Shown: positions 35,801-44,947, counted from the first letter of the stretch. The stretch: 64,000 bases of DNA from Dolichospermum sp. FACHB-1091 (GCF_014697585.1 NZ_JACJSB010000003.1:62001-126000); one strand, 5' to 3'. Translations and numbers: made by a program. Notes: generated by a model from the letters alone, not told the origin.

Positions 35801-38514
35801 CTGCTATATTTCATCTGTTGTAATTCCAGATGTACCCGTTGATTTTCTAATATTTTTCCAGTGGGGTCAGTGACAATAAATTCTACAGGAAAATCCTTAC
35901 CAGCGTCAGCTACAAAATTACTTTTTAACCCAATAATTCGGTTACTAGGTAAAGCGGTAAAAGTTTGAGAATTAGCAACGGATAAATTAGAAATATCACT
36001 AATTTCGACATCTACCCGATAAGTCATAGGGTAAGGTAAATCTTTAGCTACAGTTAAATTTTGACTACTTTTACCATTAGTATCTAATTTGGTATTAGTT
36101 TGTAAAACATCATTAGGAACATTTGGACTTTCTTCCGGCCAAAACCATTGTTTCCCAAAATTAAATTCTTCCCAACCTTTGGGGGTAAAATTAGTTTGTT
36201 GACGAGTAACAAAATATTTAGCTTCTCCCCCTTCTACTGGTGAACCAAATAAATAATTACTTCCCACCTGGACATCAATTTTATCATCAATTACTGCAAA
36301 TTTTTTATTTAGCTGTAAATCAACTTTAAAATTAGGTGGTTTAAATTCTGCTACTCGAAACTCTCCAGAAATTTCTTTTCCATTTTTATCTTTAGCTTGA
36401 ATATTATAAAACCCTAAAGGCTGATTTTTAGAAATTGGTAACTCTAAAGAAAACGTACTAAATTCATTAGTTGTCTTTGTTCCTAAATCTGTATTTTTCC
36501 CATTAGGATTAACTAAAGTTAATTGATAAACTGAATTTTTATCTTCTTGAATTTTACCCTTTTCTAAATAATCTGCAAAAGCAGTAAAAGCAGCTTTTTC
36601 TCCGGGTTGATATAACTTTCTATCAGAAAAGATTATACCTCTTGATTCTGGTTTATCAGTTTCCCAACCAGCATCAATTCCATAACCATAAGCACCACTA
36701 TATTCTTCCGTTCTCGTAAACGCCCAATCTTGATTTTCACTGGCAATTACTAATAATTGTGGTAGACTGGAATTTGATTGAGGATAACATTGTTTTAACT
36801 GATTATTCTCAATTATCAAAACTCCTTTTTTGTCAGTTTTCCCAGTTAAACAAGGTAGAGGTTGAGGACGAGATTTTTCAGATAATTTTGATTGATAAAC
36901 TTCAATATTTGCAGCTTTTACTGGTGAACCGTCACTCAAATGATGAACTCGAATTAAACCCGACTGTGGAAACCATTGAGAAAATACACCTAAATTGGTT
37001 AATTGTACCATGCCATAAGTTGTTGGTTCTTTCCACAATTGTTTACCGTCCTCTTGATATTTATGAGTTCGTGCTTGCACTCCATAAGCTAACATTCCCT
37101 GACTATTCCCTAATTTTTCTTTCAGGGGAACATTGATATTTAATGATTGATTTTGCTGACTTCTAATTTTAAAATATTGCCATTTAGAAGGTTGGGGTAA
37201 TAAATCATTAGCACTATTTGTATAAACTAAATCCGTTGGTTTAACAATTCGATAAGCTGCTTGATATTTTGATTCTGGCAAATTAATTGTATCAATATTA
37301 ATTTGTAGATCTTTATCTGTAGGAAAAATATTCAAATCTGAGGGTACAGAAATATTCCCAGCTATATCACCAGTATTATATTTAATTGTGACTGGTTTAC
37401 CCAAAGTTTGCCCAAATTTATCTTTAAGATTTCTCTCAATATTAATCGTGTAAGTAGTAGCTGGTTCTAAAGTATAAGGATTAATCGTGACAATTCTATC
37501 TTCCTGGGAAATTTTCAGTACACTATCAATATCCTTAGGTACTGGCTTAATTTTAATATTGTCTTTAACAGAATCTGCTAATAAAATGTTATTAAATTCT
37601 AACTGGGGACTACCTTTAATAAATCTGCCATAAGTTCCACTTGAATCTGGTTCTCCATAGGGTTTAATTCCCAGAAATTTCAAAGGTGAATAAGTCTCTA
37701 ATTTACTCACAAATTCTTTTTCACTGGGTAAATTACCATTAGCAGGAAGAAGACCACGAGAAAATGTCAAACGATAAGATGTAGCTTTTTCTAAATTTCG
37801 CCCAGGAGTAAGATTATAAACCCAATTTCGGCTTGAAGGATCAAATTTCTCTAAAGGATCTAAATTTTCTGGTTTTTCATCTTTGGCCAATTCCACCTTA
37901 AAACCTACACCTTGAGTTTTACCTTCAGGAATTAACTGTAAATGCTTTTGTACAGAATCTAAATCTAATTCTAAATTTGAAGTAAATTGTAACTTTGGTT
38001 GTAAATCAATTGGTTCAACCGGGGCTTTTTCAATCGGGTTAACTCCTGGTAAATTAGTAATTTGAATAGATTCAGTATTAAAATTCCAAGCCAAATCTTG
38101 ATTTAACCGATGATTTTTTAAATCTGCTAAACCAGCTTTGAGAGTAACCTTAACTCGCGTCGCTTTCGGTATAGCTTTATCAGCTTGAAAACCAACCATG
38201 CGCGGAGTTAAAAAGCGAAATTGTCCAGGTAAAGGTGGCCAAATGGCAAATTTAGTTAATAAATTTTGCTGTTGGGGACTATCAAGACTTTCAACGGGAA
38301 TTAAAGCTTCCTGAAAGCGAATCCGAATTTGACTGGTAGGTTTTGCATCTCCCAAAGGACTGATTTGTTCTATCCAATCTGGTAATTTTGGCGTAATTAA
38401 TGACTCAACAGGTGGTAACTTTTCCTTACCTGGTTTAATGGTCATAAAATTACAACTCGTCATTCCGAATACGAGAGTGAAAATAACCAGGAACTTAAAG
38501 ATTTTTCTAATCAT
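32812..38514 (-). CDS. alpha-2-macroglobulin-like lipoprotein
   Basis: Giant periplasmic protein, about 1900 residues, of the bacterial alpha-2-macroglobulin family, thought to trap or inhibit invading proteases. A lipoprotein signal with the lipobox GMTSC lies at residues 17-21 from ATG 38514. Multiple macroglobulin beta domains, the MG/ANA block (GAKAAFTAF-like, here GEKAAFTAFADY), the central WGYGGGLSNALANTR to LPDNLTTWRIMVVATDG region and the thioester-type helical domain follow. The usual CxEQ thioester is not seen; the position reads NNDLPFAEPVASQ. The open frame extends to 38748, but that part is encoded by dispersed repeats (SRKDAEARR, RTTETQRTQRKR). It is divergent from pbpC, its classic partner. 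Confidence 0.93.
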   Translation of the reverse strand: MIRKIFKFLVIFTLVFGMTSCNFMTIKPGKEKLPPVESLITPKLPDWIEQISPLGDAKPTSQIRIRFQEALIPVESLDSPQQQNLLTKFAIWPPLPGQFRFLTPRMVGFQADKAIPKATRVKVTLKAGLADLKNHRLNQDLAWNFNTESIQITNLPGVNPIEKAPVEPIDLQPKLQFTSNLELDLDSVQKHLQLIPEGKTQGVGFKVELAKDEKPENLDPLEKFDPSSRNWVYNLTPGRNLEKATSYRLTFSRGLLPANGNLPSEKEFVSKLETYSPLKFLGIKPYGEPDSSGTYGRFIKGSPQLEFNNILLADSVKDNIKIKPVPKDIDSVLKISQEDRIVTINPYTLEPATTYTINIERNLKDKFGQTLGKPVTIKYNTGDIAGNISVPSDLNIFPTDKDLQINIDTINLPESKYQAAYRIVKPTDLVYTNSANDLLPQPSKWQYFKIRSQQNQSLNINVPLKEKLGNSQGMLAYGVQARTHKYQEDGKQLWKEPTTYGMVQLTNLGVFSQWFPQSGLIRVHHLSDGSPVKAANIEVYQSKLSEKSRPQPLPCLTGKTDKKGVLIIENNQLKQCYPQSNSSLPQLLVIASENQDWAFTRTEEYSGAYGYGIDAGWETDKPESRGIIFSDRKLYQPGEKAAFTAFADYLEKGKIQEDKNSVYQLTLVNPNGKNTDLGTKTTNEFSTFSLELPISKNQPLGFYNIQAKDKNGKEISGEFRVAEFKPPNFKVDLQLNKKFAVIDDKIDVQVGSNYLFGSPVEGGEAKYFVTRQQTNFTPKGWEEFNFGKQWFWPEESPNVPNDVLQTNTKLDTNGKSSQNLTVAKDLPYPMTYRVDVEISDISNLSVANSQTFTALPSNRIIGLKSNFVADAGKDFPVEFIVTDPTGKILENQRVHLELQQMKYSSVTKIVEGSKTPQNQVEYQTVAKTDITSRDIPQTVNLKPTLSGSYRIRANFSDSKDDITATDLQIWVTGENQVFWGGEEKDKLEVKLNKKEFKIGETATALIQSPYPEGELYFAVIKDKPLYQQVIKIKGGAPQIQFTITPEMLPNAAVEAVLVRQGKPLNQVGLGSLENLAKIGFTAFKVDLADKYLKVQVNPVEKSLEPGKEATVELELKDSQGTPTKGQFTVIVVNEAVLQLTGYRPPNLVDTVYAEQPISTRFSDNRRDVKLAPLPTSLPKGWGYGGGLSNALANTRIREDFQALAYYNGSVISDENGKAKITFKLPDNLTTWRIMVVATDGNLRFGNGDATFITTKPLITNAILPQFARTGDRIFAGLSVTNNTGNTGNLHINGELSGPLNFTENNPRTTTLQPKAESATQAYRFPIIAGNVGEGKVKFTTELNNNVDAFTVPLEIKPLEITEQVVEIGVSERQVKIPVNIAKNTFREAGGLDIQLASTLIPAIKAPAKKVLENNDLPFAEPVASQLLIAANLQNLTQKYHQTFAEFNPQAQAKKAIDQLQTLQIVDGGFAAFPGQQKSDPWVSSYAVESLVKADQIFPDLVDSKIISSLKTYLQNVLANPGQFDFCKQKLCKSQLQLNSLIALAQLGDKRNSFLSDIYQQRDDFDLLTQIKLARYLYQFPEWQNQAQIMRLELQKNIYETGRNAVVNLPQNWSWMSSNTLTQAQALRLFIDQKNNPEIIDKLLQSLLNLRRNGTWESSYNNAQALTALVAYSQLQPTPPNFITTVKLGNQKLGETSFNGYQNPSLQINIPMNQLPQGKSDLWLQKSGRGKLHYLVAYKYRLQGNQPGRFNGLRVTREISKVNEEKTIQKTGMYAFDKPLTLQSGQVFDIGLEVITDHPVDHVVIKDPLPAGFEAVDDSFQTATPALQAKADNWQLGYKTIYKDRIISYADHLEPGVYSLHYLVRSVTPGTFIWPGAEVHLQYAPEEFGRSADSTLNISSN

Positions 38515-38539
38515 CATATTAAATAAAATGTAAACAACT

Positions 38540-38576
38540 CTCTTCCTCTGTGTTCTCTGTGTCTCTGTGGTTCGAT
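38540..38576. repeat. dispersed CTCTGTGTCTCTGTGG-type repeat
   Basis: A copy of the repeat seen at 32778-32807, in opposite orientation, inside the divergent spacer between the macroglobulin gene and pbpC. A second family (TTCGCGCCTCTGCGTCTTTG) sits at 38677-38717 and runs into the pbpC frame. It resembles 56704-56725 and, more weakly, 17650-17690. Confidence 0.7.
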
Positions 38577-38653
38577 TAAAAAACAGGAATGATATATAGA
38601 TAACTAATGTAACGTGACAATTTCCCAAAAAGTATACAATTCTTAACATTATT

Positions 38654-41005
38654 ATGAATTTACTAACTCGTATCCTAAAAACTCTTACTCTTCGCGCCTC
38701 TGCGTCTTTGCGTGAGATAAAATCATATAAATTGAAACTAAAGCGCAACTACAAATTAAGTAAGATTATTTTCACCTTCATTTTCATCTGTTTAACAATT
38801 CGATTATGCCCTTATTTTGCACCTATTCATAGTATAGACATTGCCCAGCATCGATTAGCTATAGAGTTTAGAGATCGCAATAATTTACCATTAGGAACTG
38901 TTTTAACCAGTGATCAAGAACATACATCAATTATCAAATTAAATCAAGTTTCACCCCAATTTATCAAAGCAATTTTAGCTGCTGAAGATGGTAGTTTTTA
39001 TCAACATGGGGCGTTAGATTTAAAAGCAATTTTTCGGGCGATAAAAGTAGCAATTGAAAATAAAAAAATCGTTTCTGGTGCTTCCACAATTACCATGCAA
39101 TTGGCGAGAATGTTGGATAATTCACCCCGAACTATTACCGCAAAATTAAAAGAGATTTGGCTATCTTGGCGATTAGCTGCGGGAATGACTAAAGATGAAA
39201 TTCTTACTGCTTATATTAATCGTCTACCCATGGGAGGAAATATTTATGGTGTTGAAGCTGCGGCGCGAATTTACTTTTCTATTCCTGCTAGTGATTTAAA
39301 CTTAGCCCAAGCTTCTATTTTAGCAGCAATTCCTAATAATCCTACTTATTTTAATCCTTATCAACATCGAGAAAGATTACAACAAAGACAAAAATATGTT
39401 TTAAATAGAATGGTAGCAGAAAAATATATTTCTAACGAAGAGGCAGAACTTATATCTAAAGAAAAATTAGTATTTAAACCCCGTCAACAGGGAATTATTG
39501 CTGCACCACATTTTTTATTTTGGTTAGCAACAAAAAACAATACGTCTAACTCAGAATCATCACCTATCCGCACTACCATAAATCGCCCTTTACAGCAATT
39601 TGTGGAAGCACAAGTACAACAAGTAATTTCTTCTTTAAAGGCTAATAATGTCCATGATGCAGCAGTGGTAATAATTGACAACTCCACTGGGGAGGTTTTA
39701 AGTTATGTCGGTTCGCCTGATTATTTTAATGAAGTGGAATTAGGGCAAAACGATGGAGTTCAAGCGTTACGTCAACCAGGTTCTACATTAAAGCCATTTG
39801 TGTATGAATTAGGTTTAGAAAAGGGAGTAATTAGTCCTCATAGTATTTTGCCAGATGTGCCTACTCATTATGCAATTCCAGGGGCAAAATTATATAGTCC
39901 CACAGATTATACTAATAGCTTTTTGGGTCAGGTAAGAGTCAGAGTTGCTTTAGCCAATTCTTTAAATGTACCTGCGGTAAAGGTATTAGAAAAAGTGGGT
40001 GTAGAAACTTTCTTAAATCGGTTGCATGATTTGGGATTTGCACATCTAAATCAAAGTGCTGAATATTACGGTTTAGGTTTAACTTTGGGCAGTGGTGAGG
40101 TGAATTTGTGGGAACTAGCTAGTGCCTATTTAACTATGGCAAATATGGGTAAAATCACACCATTGGTAACTTCATTAAATATTGCCCCAATTGCCAATTC
40201 TCAATCTTTAGTTTCTAATTATTGGCAATTAATTATTGATATGTTAAGCGATCGCTATGCCAGATCCACGGCTTTTGGTGTAGACTCAGTGTTAAATTTG
40301 CCCTTTCCTGTCGCTGTTAAAACTGGCACTTCCTCTAATTATCGTGATACCTGGACAGTTGGCTTTAGTAGTGATTATACCGTGGCTACTTGGGTGGGTA
40401 ATTTTAACGGCGAACCCATGCGTCAGGTTTCTGGTGTCACAGGGGCTGCACCTTTGTGGAATAGAATCATGTTACATCTGCATGAACATCAAACCTCTGC
40501 TGATTTTCCACCTCCAGCAGACATGATAAAATTACCCATTTGTGCCACAACAGGGTTAAAACCTACACCTAGCTGTACTTCAATAGTTCAGGAATATTTC
40601 TCTTTAAAAGATAAAATTGCTTATGAAAAATATACGGATTTCCATTTATCACCTGTGTATGATCAATGGTTAGGAAAACAGCCACAATTGCATTTTAATT
40701 CTGATAATTTCCGAATTATCTCTCCTCATAATGGAGATTTATTTCTGTTGTATCCCGGTGGAGAAGAACAACAAAAACTAGAATTTAAAGTTAGTGGAAC
40801 AATAAATCAGTCTGTGGAATGGTGGCTAAATAATCAACATTTATCTACACAATCAAATAATGGTATATTTTGGTATTTACAACCTGGTAATTGGCGGCTA
40901 GAAGCCAGAATTGGTAAGATATACGATCAAATAAACTTTCAAGTAAAGTTAGCAAATATCCAACCTCAAAAACGAGGATTTTCTGTAGTAAATCCTACTA
41001 AATGA
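38654..41005 (+). CDS. pbpC: penicillin-binding protein 1C
   Basis: Bifunctional peptidoglycan synthase of 783 residues. After one membrane helix (IIFTFIFICLTIRLCPYF, about 37-54) comes the GT51 glycosyltransferase domain (ILAAEDGSFYQHGA, SGASTITMQLARML). The transpeptidase follows, with active-site SxxK in QPGSTLKPFVYELG, an SLN motif and KTGTSSNYRD. A C-terminal PBP1C-type domain ends it. The first 25 residues (TLRASASLRE) derive from a dispersed DNA repeat, so TTG 38732 (before KLKRNYKLSK) may be the true start. The pairing with an alpha-2-macroglobulin gene is widespread in bacteria and supports a shared role in periplasmic defence and wall repair. Confidence 0.93.
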   Translation: MNLLTRILKTLTLRASASLREIKSYKLKLKRNYKLSKIIFTFIFICLTIRLCPYFAPIHSIDIAQHRLAIEFRDRNNLPLGTVLTSDQEHTSIIKLNQVSPQFIKAILAAEDGSFYQHGALDLKAIFRAIKVAIENKKIVSGASTITMQLARMLDNSPRTITAKLKEIWLSWRLAAGMTKDEILTAYINRLPMGGNIYGVEAAARIYFSIPASDLNLAQASILAAIPNNPTYFNPYQHRERLQQRQKYVLNRMVAEKYISNEEAELISKEKLVFKPRQQGIIAAPHFLFWLATKNNTSNSESSPIRTTINRPLQQFVEAQVQQVISSLKANNVHDAAVVIIDNSTGEVLSYVGSPDYFNEVELGQNDGVQALRQPGSTLKPFVYELGLEKGVISPHSILPDVPTHYAIPGAKLYSPTDYTNSFLGQVRVRVALANSLNVPAVKVLEKVGVETFLNRLHDLGFAHLNQSAEYYGLGLTLGSGEVNLWELASAYLTMANMGKITPLVTSLNIAPIANSQSLVSNYWQLIIDMLSDRYARSTAFGVDSVLNLPFPVAVKTGTSSNYRDTWTVGFSSDYTVATWVGNFNGEPMRQVSGVTGAAPLWNRIMLHLHEHQTSADFPPPADMIKLPICATTGLKPTPSCTSIVQEYFSLKDKIAYEKYTDFHLSPVYDQWLGKQPQLHFNSDNFRIISPHNGDLFLLYPGGEEQQKLEFKVSGTINQSVEWWLNNQHLSTQSNNGIFWYLQPGNWRLEARIGKIYDQINFQVKLANIQPQKRGFSVVNPTK

Positions 41006-41347
41006 TAAAATTTTATAGATTGATGAATTACCTCAATTTTTGTCCGGTATTGGCTAAATAAACATTGAAAACTTAAATAGAGTTTAAAGTTTTTAGAAAG
41101 TGAAAATAGCTATGAATAATACAAAAGAACGCAAGTCTGCTAAGAAGAAACAGCCTTTTTCTTCTGTTGATATTGGAACCCCTCAAATACCAGTCCGTAA
41201 AACAAAAAGGAAAAATCAGCCCTCTGAATCACTCAGTGACTGGGAACACGCGAGTTAATTGATCAGGTGGTTTTATTACCCTTTAAACTGTCTGAATTAT
41301 AATTTGGGTAGATTTTGGTGATGATAATGATTTAAGATAGTAATCCG

Positions 41348-41444
41348 GGACTTACGCAAAATATCTCTCAAACCCTGATTTCTCTGTTACCTCTGCACCT
41401 AGAGTGGTTCGTTATTCCTTATTCCGTGACTCGTGCGTAAGTCC
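41348..41444. mobile_element. MITE-like element, GGACTTACGCA family
   Basis: 97-bp element with perfect 11-bp terminal inverted repeats, GGACTTACGCA and TGCGTAAGTCC. It shares the interior AAATATCTCTCAAACCCT and ATTCCGTGAC with the copy at 44015-44128. It has no coding capacity and lies in the spacer after pbpC. The rest of 41006-41347 shows no convincing gene. Confidence 0.7.
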
Positions 41445-41548
41445 TATAATCATTGAATCAACTCTAAAATCATTGGATGTTTCATAGTCTTTGATTTAGA
41501 GTCACACTTGCGAAAATTATATCCAATCACATTACAAAACTTGATTAC

Positions 41549-41707
41549 ATACAGGGGTTTCCGCTCTTATGAGGTACATCTTAAGCCCCCTCCTCGCACC
41601 CCCCTCAATCCCCCCGCTGCGGGGGGAAGAAAAGGATAAACTTTTGATATTGGAGGGGGTTGGGGGTGGGGTTCTTGTACCTCATAACATCAGGAAGTGC
41701 TGTAAAT
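41549..41707. mobile_element. 159-bp MITE-like element, left copy
   Basis: 159-bp element, near-identical in reverse orientation to 42611-42769. Each copy has its own imperfect terminal inverted repeats of the form TACAG-N3-TTCC, then TTATGAGGTAC. The middle holds GC-rich CCCCCCTCAATCCCCC and GGAGGGGGTTGGGGGTGGGG stretches. No frame is coding. Confidence 0.75.
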
Positions 41708-41780
41708 CAAAAAAATCAGGCAAATCATAGTTAAGACTATGTTACTATTTGTCAATTGGTAGAAAATCAGGGTTATAAAA

Positions 41781-42479
41781 ATGCAAAATGGCGACCAAAA
41801 TCTGATTATTTTGATGATTTATATACTTACTATCTATTGGACATTCAACCGCATGATTGAATCTATAGACGATATAGTAAAAGTTGATTTTCAAAAAGGT
41901 GCTGTTGATGATCAATTGAAAGAACAAAATCTTCAAGATACAGTGGGTATTTCCTTTAAAACAGGTACTTATGGTTTAGATAAAGTGCAAAATGATCTAA
42001 AAGAATTATCCATGAGTATTGAAAATAAATCAGACAGTATTGCTATATATGTTGACTGGGATAATAGTTCTTTTGTGGTTGAACATAGCAAGGAGTCGCG
42101 GCGGGTAATTCGCAAATCTCCAGATTTAACCCGTGATTTAGCTATACCCCAAGTTCCGACAATTATTGCTCCTAAGAAAACAATTTCCGAAAATGTCACC
42201 GCAGAGGATGTTTTTCAAAGAGATAAAGAATCAGGAATCTATAAACCAGCTTCTCCTTTAATTAATGTCGCGGGTGTTAAAGGGAATAAAAAGTTATATA
42301 AAGACTTTATAGATAGCAAAAAGGATTTGGAATTTTCATTACAACTTGTGCTGCGGATTTCGGAAATGAGAGCCGGTATTGCTCCGGGGATAAATGTTCC
42401 TCCAGTGTCAATTATTAATTGTCGTTTTACTATTAAAAAGCTCCCTTGGACTTACGCTTTACCTTGGAATAAAAAATGA
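41781..42479 (+). CDS. hypothetical protein between inverted repeats
   Basis: 232-residue product, not recognised. An N-terminal hydrophobic segment (LIILMIYILTIYWTF, residues 8-22) is followed by a polar chain with charged helices (DKVQNDLKELSMSIENKSD). The C-terminal half contains the segments KKLYKDFIDSKKDLEFSLQL and MRAGIAPGINVPPVSIINCR. It may be membrane-anchored with a cytoplasmic domain. It is the only gene between two oppositely oriented copies of a 159-bp repeat, so it could travel as a cassette. Start is ATG, with no strong ribosome binding site. Confidence 0.65.
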   Translation: MQNGDQNLIILMIYILTIYWTFNRMIESIDDIVKVDFQKGAVDDQLKEQNLQDTVGISFKTGTYGLDKVQNDLKELSMSIENKSDSIAIYVDWDNSSFVVEHSKESRRVIRKSPDLTRDLAIPQVPTIIAPKKTISENVTAEDVFQRDKESGIYKPASPLINVAGVKGNKKLYKDFIDSKKDLEFSLQLVLRISEMRAGIAPGINVPPVSIINCRFTIKKLPWTYALPWNKK

Positions 42480-42610
42480 TCTATGAATATCCCCGAATTC
42501 TTTAGCTCAAACAAATATGATTTGCATATTGATATTTTATCAGACCCTTGTGGGATGAGAATCTTGCTCGCCCTAGTCTGCAAATTAAATAGCCATTAGC
42601 TTCAATGATA

Positions 42611-42769
42611 ATTTACAGCACTTCCCGATGTTATGAGGTACAAGAACCCCACCCCCAACCCCCTCCAATATCAAAAGTTTATCCTTTTCTTCCCCCCGCA
42701 GCGGTGGGATTGAGGGGGGTGCGAGGAAGGGGCAAATGAAGTACCTCATAAGAGCGGAAACCCCTGTAT
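42611..42769. mobile_element. 159-bp MITE-like element, right copy
   Basis: Reverse-orientation partner of 41549-41707, with a few mismatches (for example GCAGCGGTGGGATTG against the other copy's GCTGCGGGGGGAAG region). It ends in CCCCTGTAT, the complement of the left end ATACAGGGG. It lies between the unknown gene and the COG0523 gene. Confidence 0.75.
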
Positions 42770-42834
42770 GGGTTTTTTTAGATTTGTTGGGTTACTCTAC
42801 TGCTTAACCCAACCTATAAAATATTTCCTAATGA

Positions 42835-43947
42835 TTACTTTCCAAATCCCCTACCTTTGCTGGCAGAAGGAAGACAAATACAATTTTCTAGTTGCTGGAG
42901 TAAGGTTTCGCTATCTAGATTTTGACCAATTAGCACTAGCTGATTTTGCTTTTTGTTTTCATTTTTCCATTGATCATCATCAATAGTAAAGCGTTTACCG
43001 CAAAGATGAAAAATATGACGTTGAGGACTTTCTTCAAACCACATAATTCCTTTAGCACGGAAGACATTTGTAGGTAATTGATTATCTAGAAAATATTGAA
43101 ATCTTCTAATAGAAAAAGGTTTATCACTCTGGAAGGAAATAGAGGTAAAACCGTCATTTTCTAAGTGGTTAGAATGATCATGATGATGATGATGTTCATG
43201 ATGTTCGTGATGTTCATGTTCACAACTGGAATGATCATCATGTTCATGTTCACAATGGGAATGATCATCATGTTCTTCTGCTTGGGAATCAAAGTATTTA
43301 TCAGATTCAAACAAACCAACACTCAGAATTAAAGGAAGTGGAACTTGAGATTTTGTAGTCCGAATAATCCGCGATCCTTCTTTAATATTATTGATTTTTT
43401 TCTCCAATTCCTGTAAAGTGGTTTCGTCAACTAAATCTGTCTTATTGAGGAGAATGACATCACCATAAGTAATTTGACTTAAAGCAGCTTCAGAATTGAA
43501 TAAATCTAAGCTATAATTGGCGGCATCAACTACAGTAATAATAGAATCTAATCGGGTTACATCTCGTAATTCTGAACCCAAAAATGTCATGGCCACTGGT
43601 AAAGGATCAGCTAAACCAGTGGTTTCAACAACTAGATAATCTAGCTTTTCTTCCCGTGCTAAAACTTTGTAAACAGCATCAACTAAGTCATTATTAATGG
43701 TACAACAAATGCAGCCATTACTTAATTCCACCATGTTTTGATCAGTGGAAACAATCAATTCGTTATCAATACCAATTTCTCCAAATTCATTCACTAAAAC
43801 AGCAGTTTTCACACCTTGCTGATTTGTCAAAATATGGTTGAGTAAAGTAGTCTTACCGCTACCGAGAAACCCGGTAATAATAGTTACTGGTAAACCTTTT
43901 TTAGTAAGTTCCATGGTCTGAGAGTCGGAATTAACTATTGTTTGCAT
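42835..43947 (-). CDS. CobW/COG0523 family GTPase (metallochaperone type)
   Basis: G3E-family P-loop GTPase of 370 residues, of the type that delivers zinc, cobalt or nickel to target enzymes. Visible motifs: Walker A GFLGSGKTT at 26-34, the metal-binding CICC near 79-82 (SNGCICCTI), NKTD for guanine specificity, and the CobW C-terminal domain from about 275. Between domains lies a His/Asp/Glu-rich stretch (HEHHEHHEHHHHHDHSNH, about 230-262), expected for metal capture. The exact metal cannot be told from sequence; zinc-responsive paralogues are common. Start is ATG, single gene, no clear Zur box noticed. Confidence 0.92.
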   Translation of the reverse strand: MQTIVNSDSQTMELTKKGLPVTIITGFLGSGKTTLLNHILTNQQGVKTAVLVNEFGEIGIDNELIVSTDQNMVELSNGCICCTINNDLVDAVYKVLAREEKLDYLVVETTGLADPLPVAMTFLGSELRDVTRLDSIITVVDAANYSLDLFNSEAALSQITYGDVILLNKTDLVDETTLQELEKKINNIKEGSRIIRTTKSQVPLPLILSVGLFESDKYFDSQAEEHDDHSHCEHEHDDHSSCEHEHHEHHEHHHHHDHSNHLENDGFTSISFQSDKPFSIRRFQYFLDNQLPTNVFRAKGIMWFEESPQRHIFHLCGKRFTIDDDQWKNENKKQNQLVLIGQNLDSETLLQQLENCICLPSASKGRGFGK

Positions 43948-44014
43948 GGTGGAAAGTGAATTGTTGGTGTATTTTAGATTTTATCTTAATTTTGTCCACG
44001 AGAGTAACATATTC

Positions 44015-44128
44015 AGGACTTACGCAAAATATCTCTCAAACCCTCTTTTCTTCGTTCTCTTCGTTCCTATCCCTGACGGGACGCTCCGCGAACGTGGTTC
44101 ATTATTCCGTGACTTGTGCGTAAGTCCT
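44015..44128. mobile_element. MITE-like element, GGACTTACGCA family, second copy
   Basis: 114-bp element with AGGACTTACGCA at one end and TGCGTAAGTCCT at the other, homologous to 41348-41444. The interior differs by an insert (CCTGACGGGACGCTCCGCGA). It ends 6 bp before the stop of the Uma2-family gene. Confidence 0.7.
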
Positions 44129-44133
44129 AATAT

Positions 44134-44751
44134 TTACATACCAGCTTGAAAAATTTGGTTAGCAGTTAAGGTTAATTCGGGGAAAGTACGTGAAACTATA
44201 GTTTGATTTCCTCTAAATTGACTCACTTGATATTCCCCATTAATTAAATCATAAATAGAAATAGTTGGTTGTTTAGGATTTCCGATATAGGGAGTTCCTC
44301 CTAATGCTAAATAATCAACAATCCAATATTCAGGAATACCAATTTCTTCATAATCTTTGACTTTTGTTAAATAATCAACACGCCAATTTGTACTCACAAC
44401 TTCAATTACTAAGGGAATTGATGCACCTTGGATCAGGGTAGATTGTTGTTTCCATAATGGCTCATTGATTAAATTAGGACGATTGATGATCAACACATCT
44501 GGTGAGTAAGCAGATTGATTTTCAGGGGGTTTAACTAAAACAGTTTTAAGAATACGATAGGGTAAATTTAAGCGTAGATATTCAGCCGTGGCTCTCTCAG
44601 CCAAAAAACCAGTAATATCTTCATGATCTCCTAATGGTTGTGCCATTTCAATAATTACTCCATGATGTAATTCATAATACTTTCCCTCTGGTTTCCATTC
44701 CACAAATTCCTCAAAAGTGACTGATTTAGTTTTGGGTAATGCTTGAATCAT
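44134..44751 (-). CDS. Uma2 family (DUF820) putative endonuclease
   Basis: 205-residue member of the large cyanobacterial Uma2/DUF820 family, which has a PD-(D/E)XK nuclease fold. Motifs: SVTFEEFVEWKPEGKYYELHHG at 10-31, the acidic SPDVLII near 82, and IEVVSTNWRVDYLTKVKDYEEIGIPEYWIVD near 117-147, holding the catalytic Glu and Lys region. Dozens of copies per genome are normal in filamentous cyanobacteria; biological role unclear. Length is slightly above the usual 185-200. Start is ATG with a GGAGG-type site upstream. Confidence 0.88.
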   Translation of the reverse strand: MIQALPKTKSVTFEEFVEWKPEGKYYELHHGVIIEMAQPLGDHEDITGFLAERATAEYLRLNLPYRILKTVLVKPPENQSAYSPDVLIINRPNLINEPLWKQQSTLIQGASIPLVIEVVSTNWRVDYLTKVKDYEEIGIPEYWIVDYLALGGTPYIGNPKQPTISIYDLINGEYQVSQFRGNQTIVSRTFPELTLTANQIFQAGM

Positions 44752-44947
44752 ACTTTACCTCCAGGTGTTGACGAGATTAGCAAGTATTACTAATAATAGT
44801 TAATAGTTATTAGCTACTAAGACCTCCAACTATAACAAAATTCAGGCATAAACTTACTCCATGCAGCTTGATCTTAATCTGGGATGACACCATTGTCATC
44901 AAATTGCGTTATCATTATTAATCGTCAGATTGCCTTATTCCTCTATT

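Noticed and set aside
36759-37136. Plus-strand frame of 125 codons inside the macroglobulin gene
   Set aside because: It is the antisense shadow of a clear coding region.
41112-41228. Short lysine-rich frame (MNNTKERKSAKKKQPF) after pbpC
   Set aside because: Only 38 codons, no recognised family and no clear ribosome binding site; it could be real, but the sequence alone does not support it.
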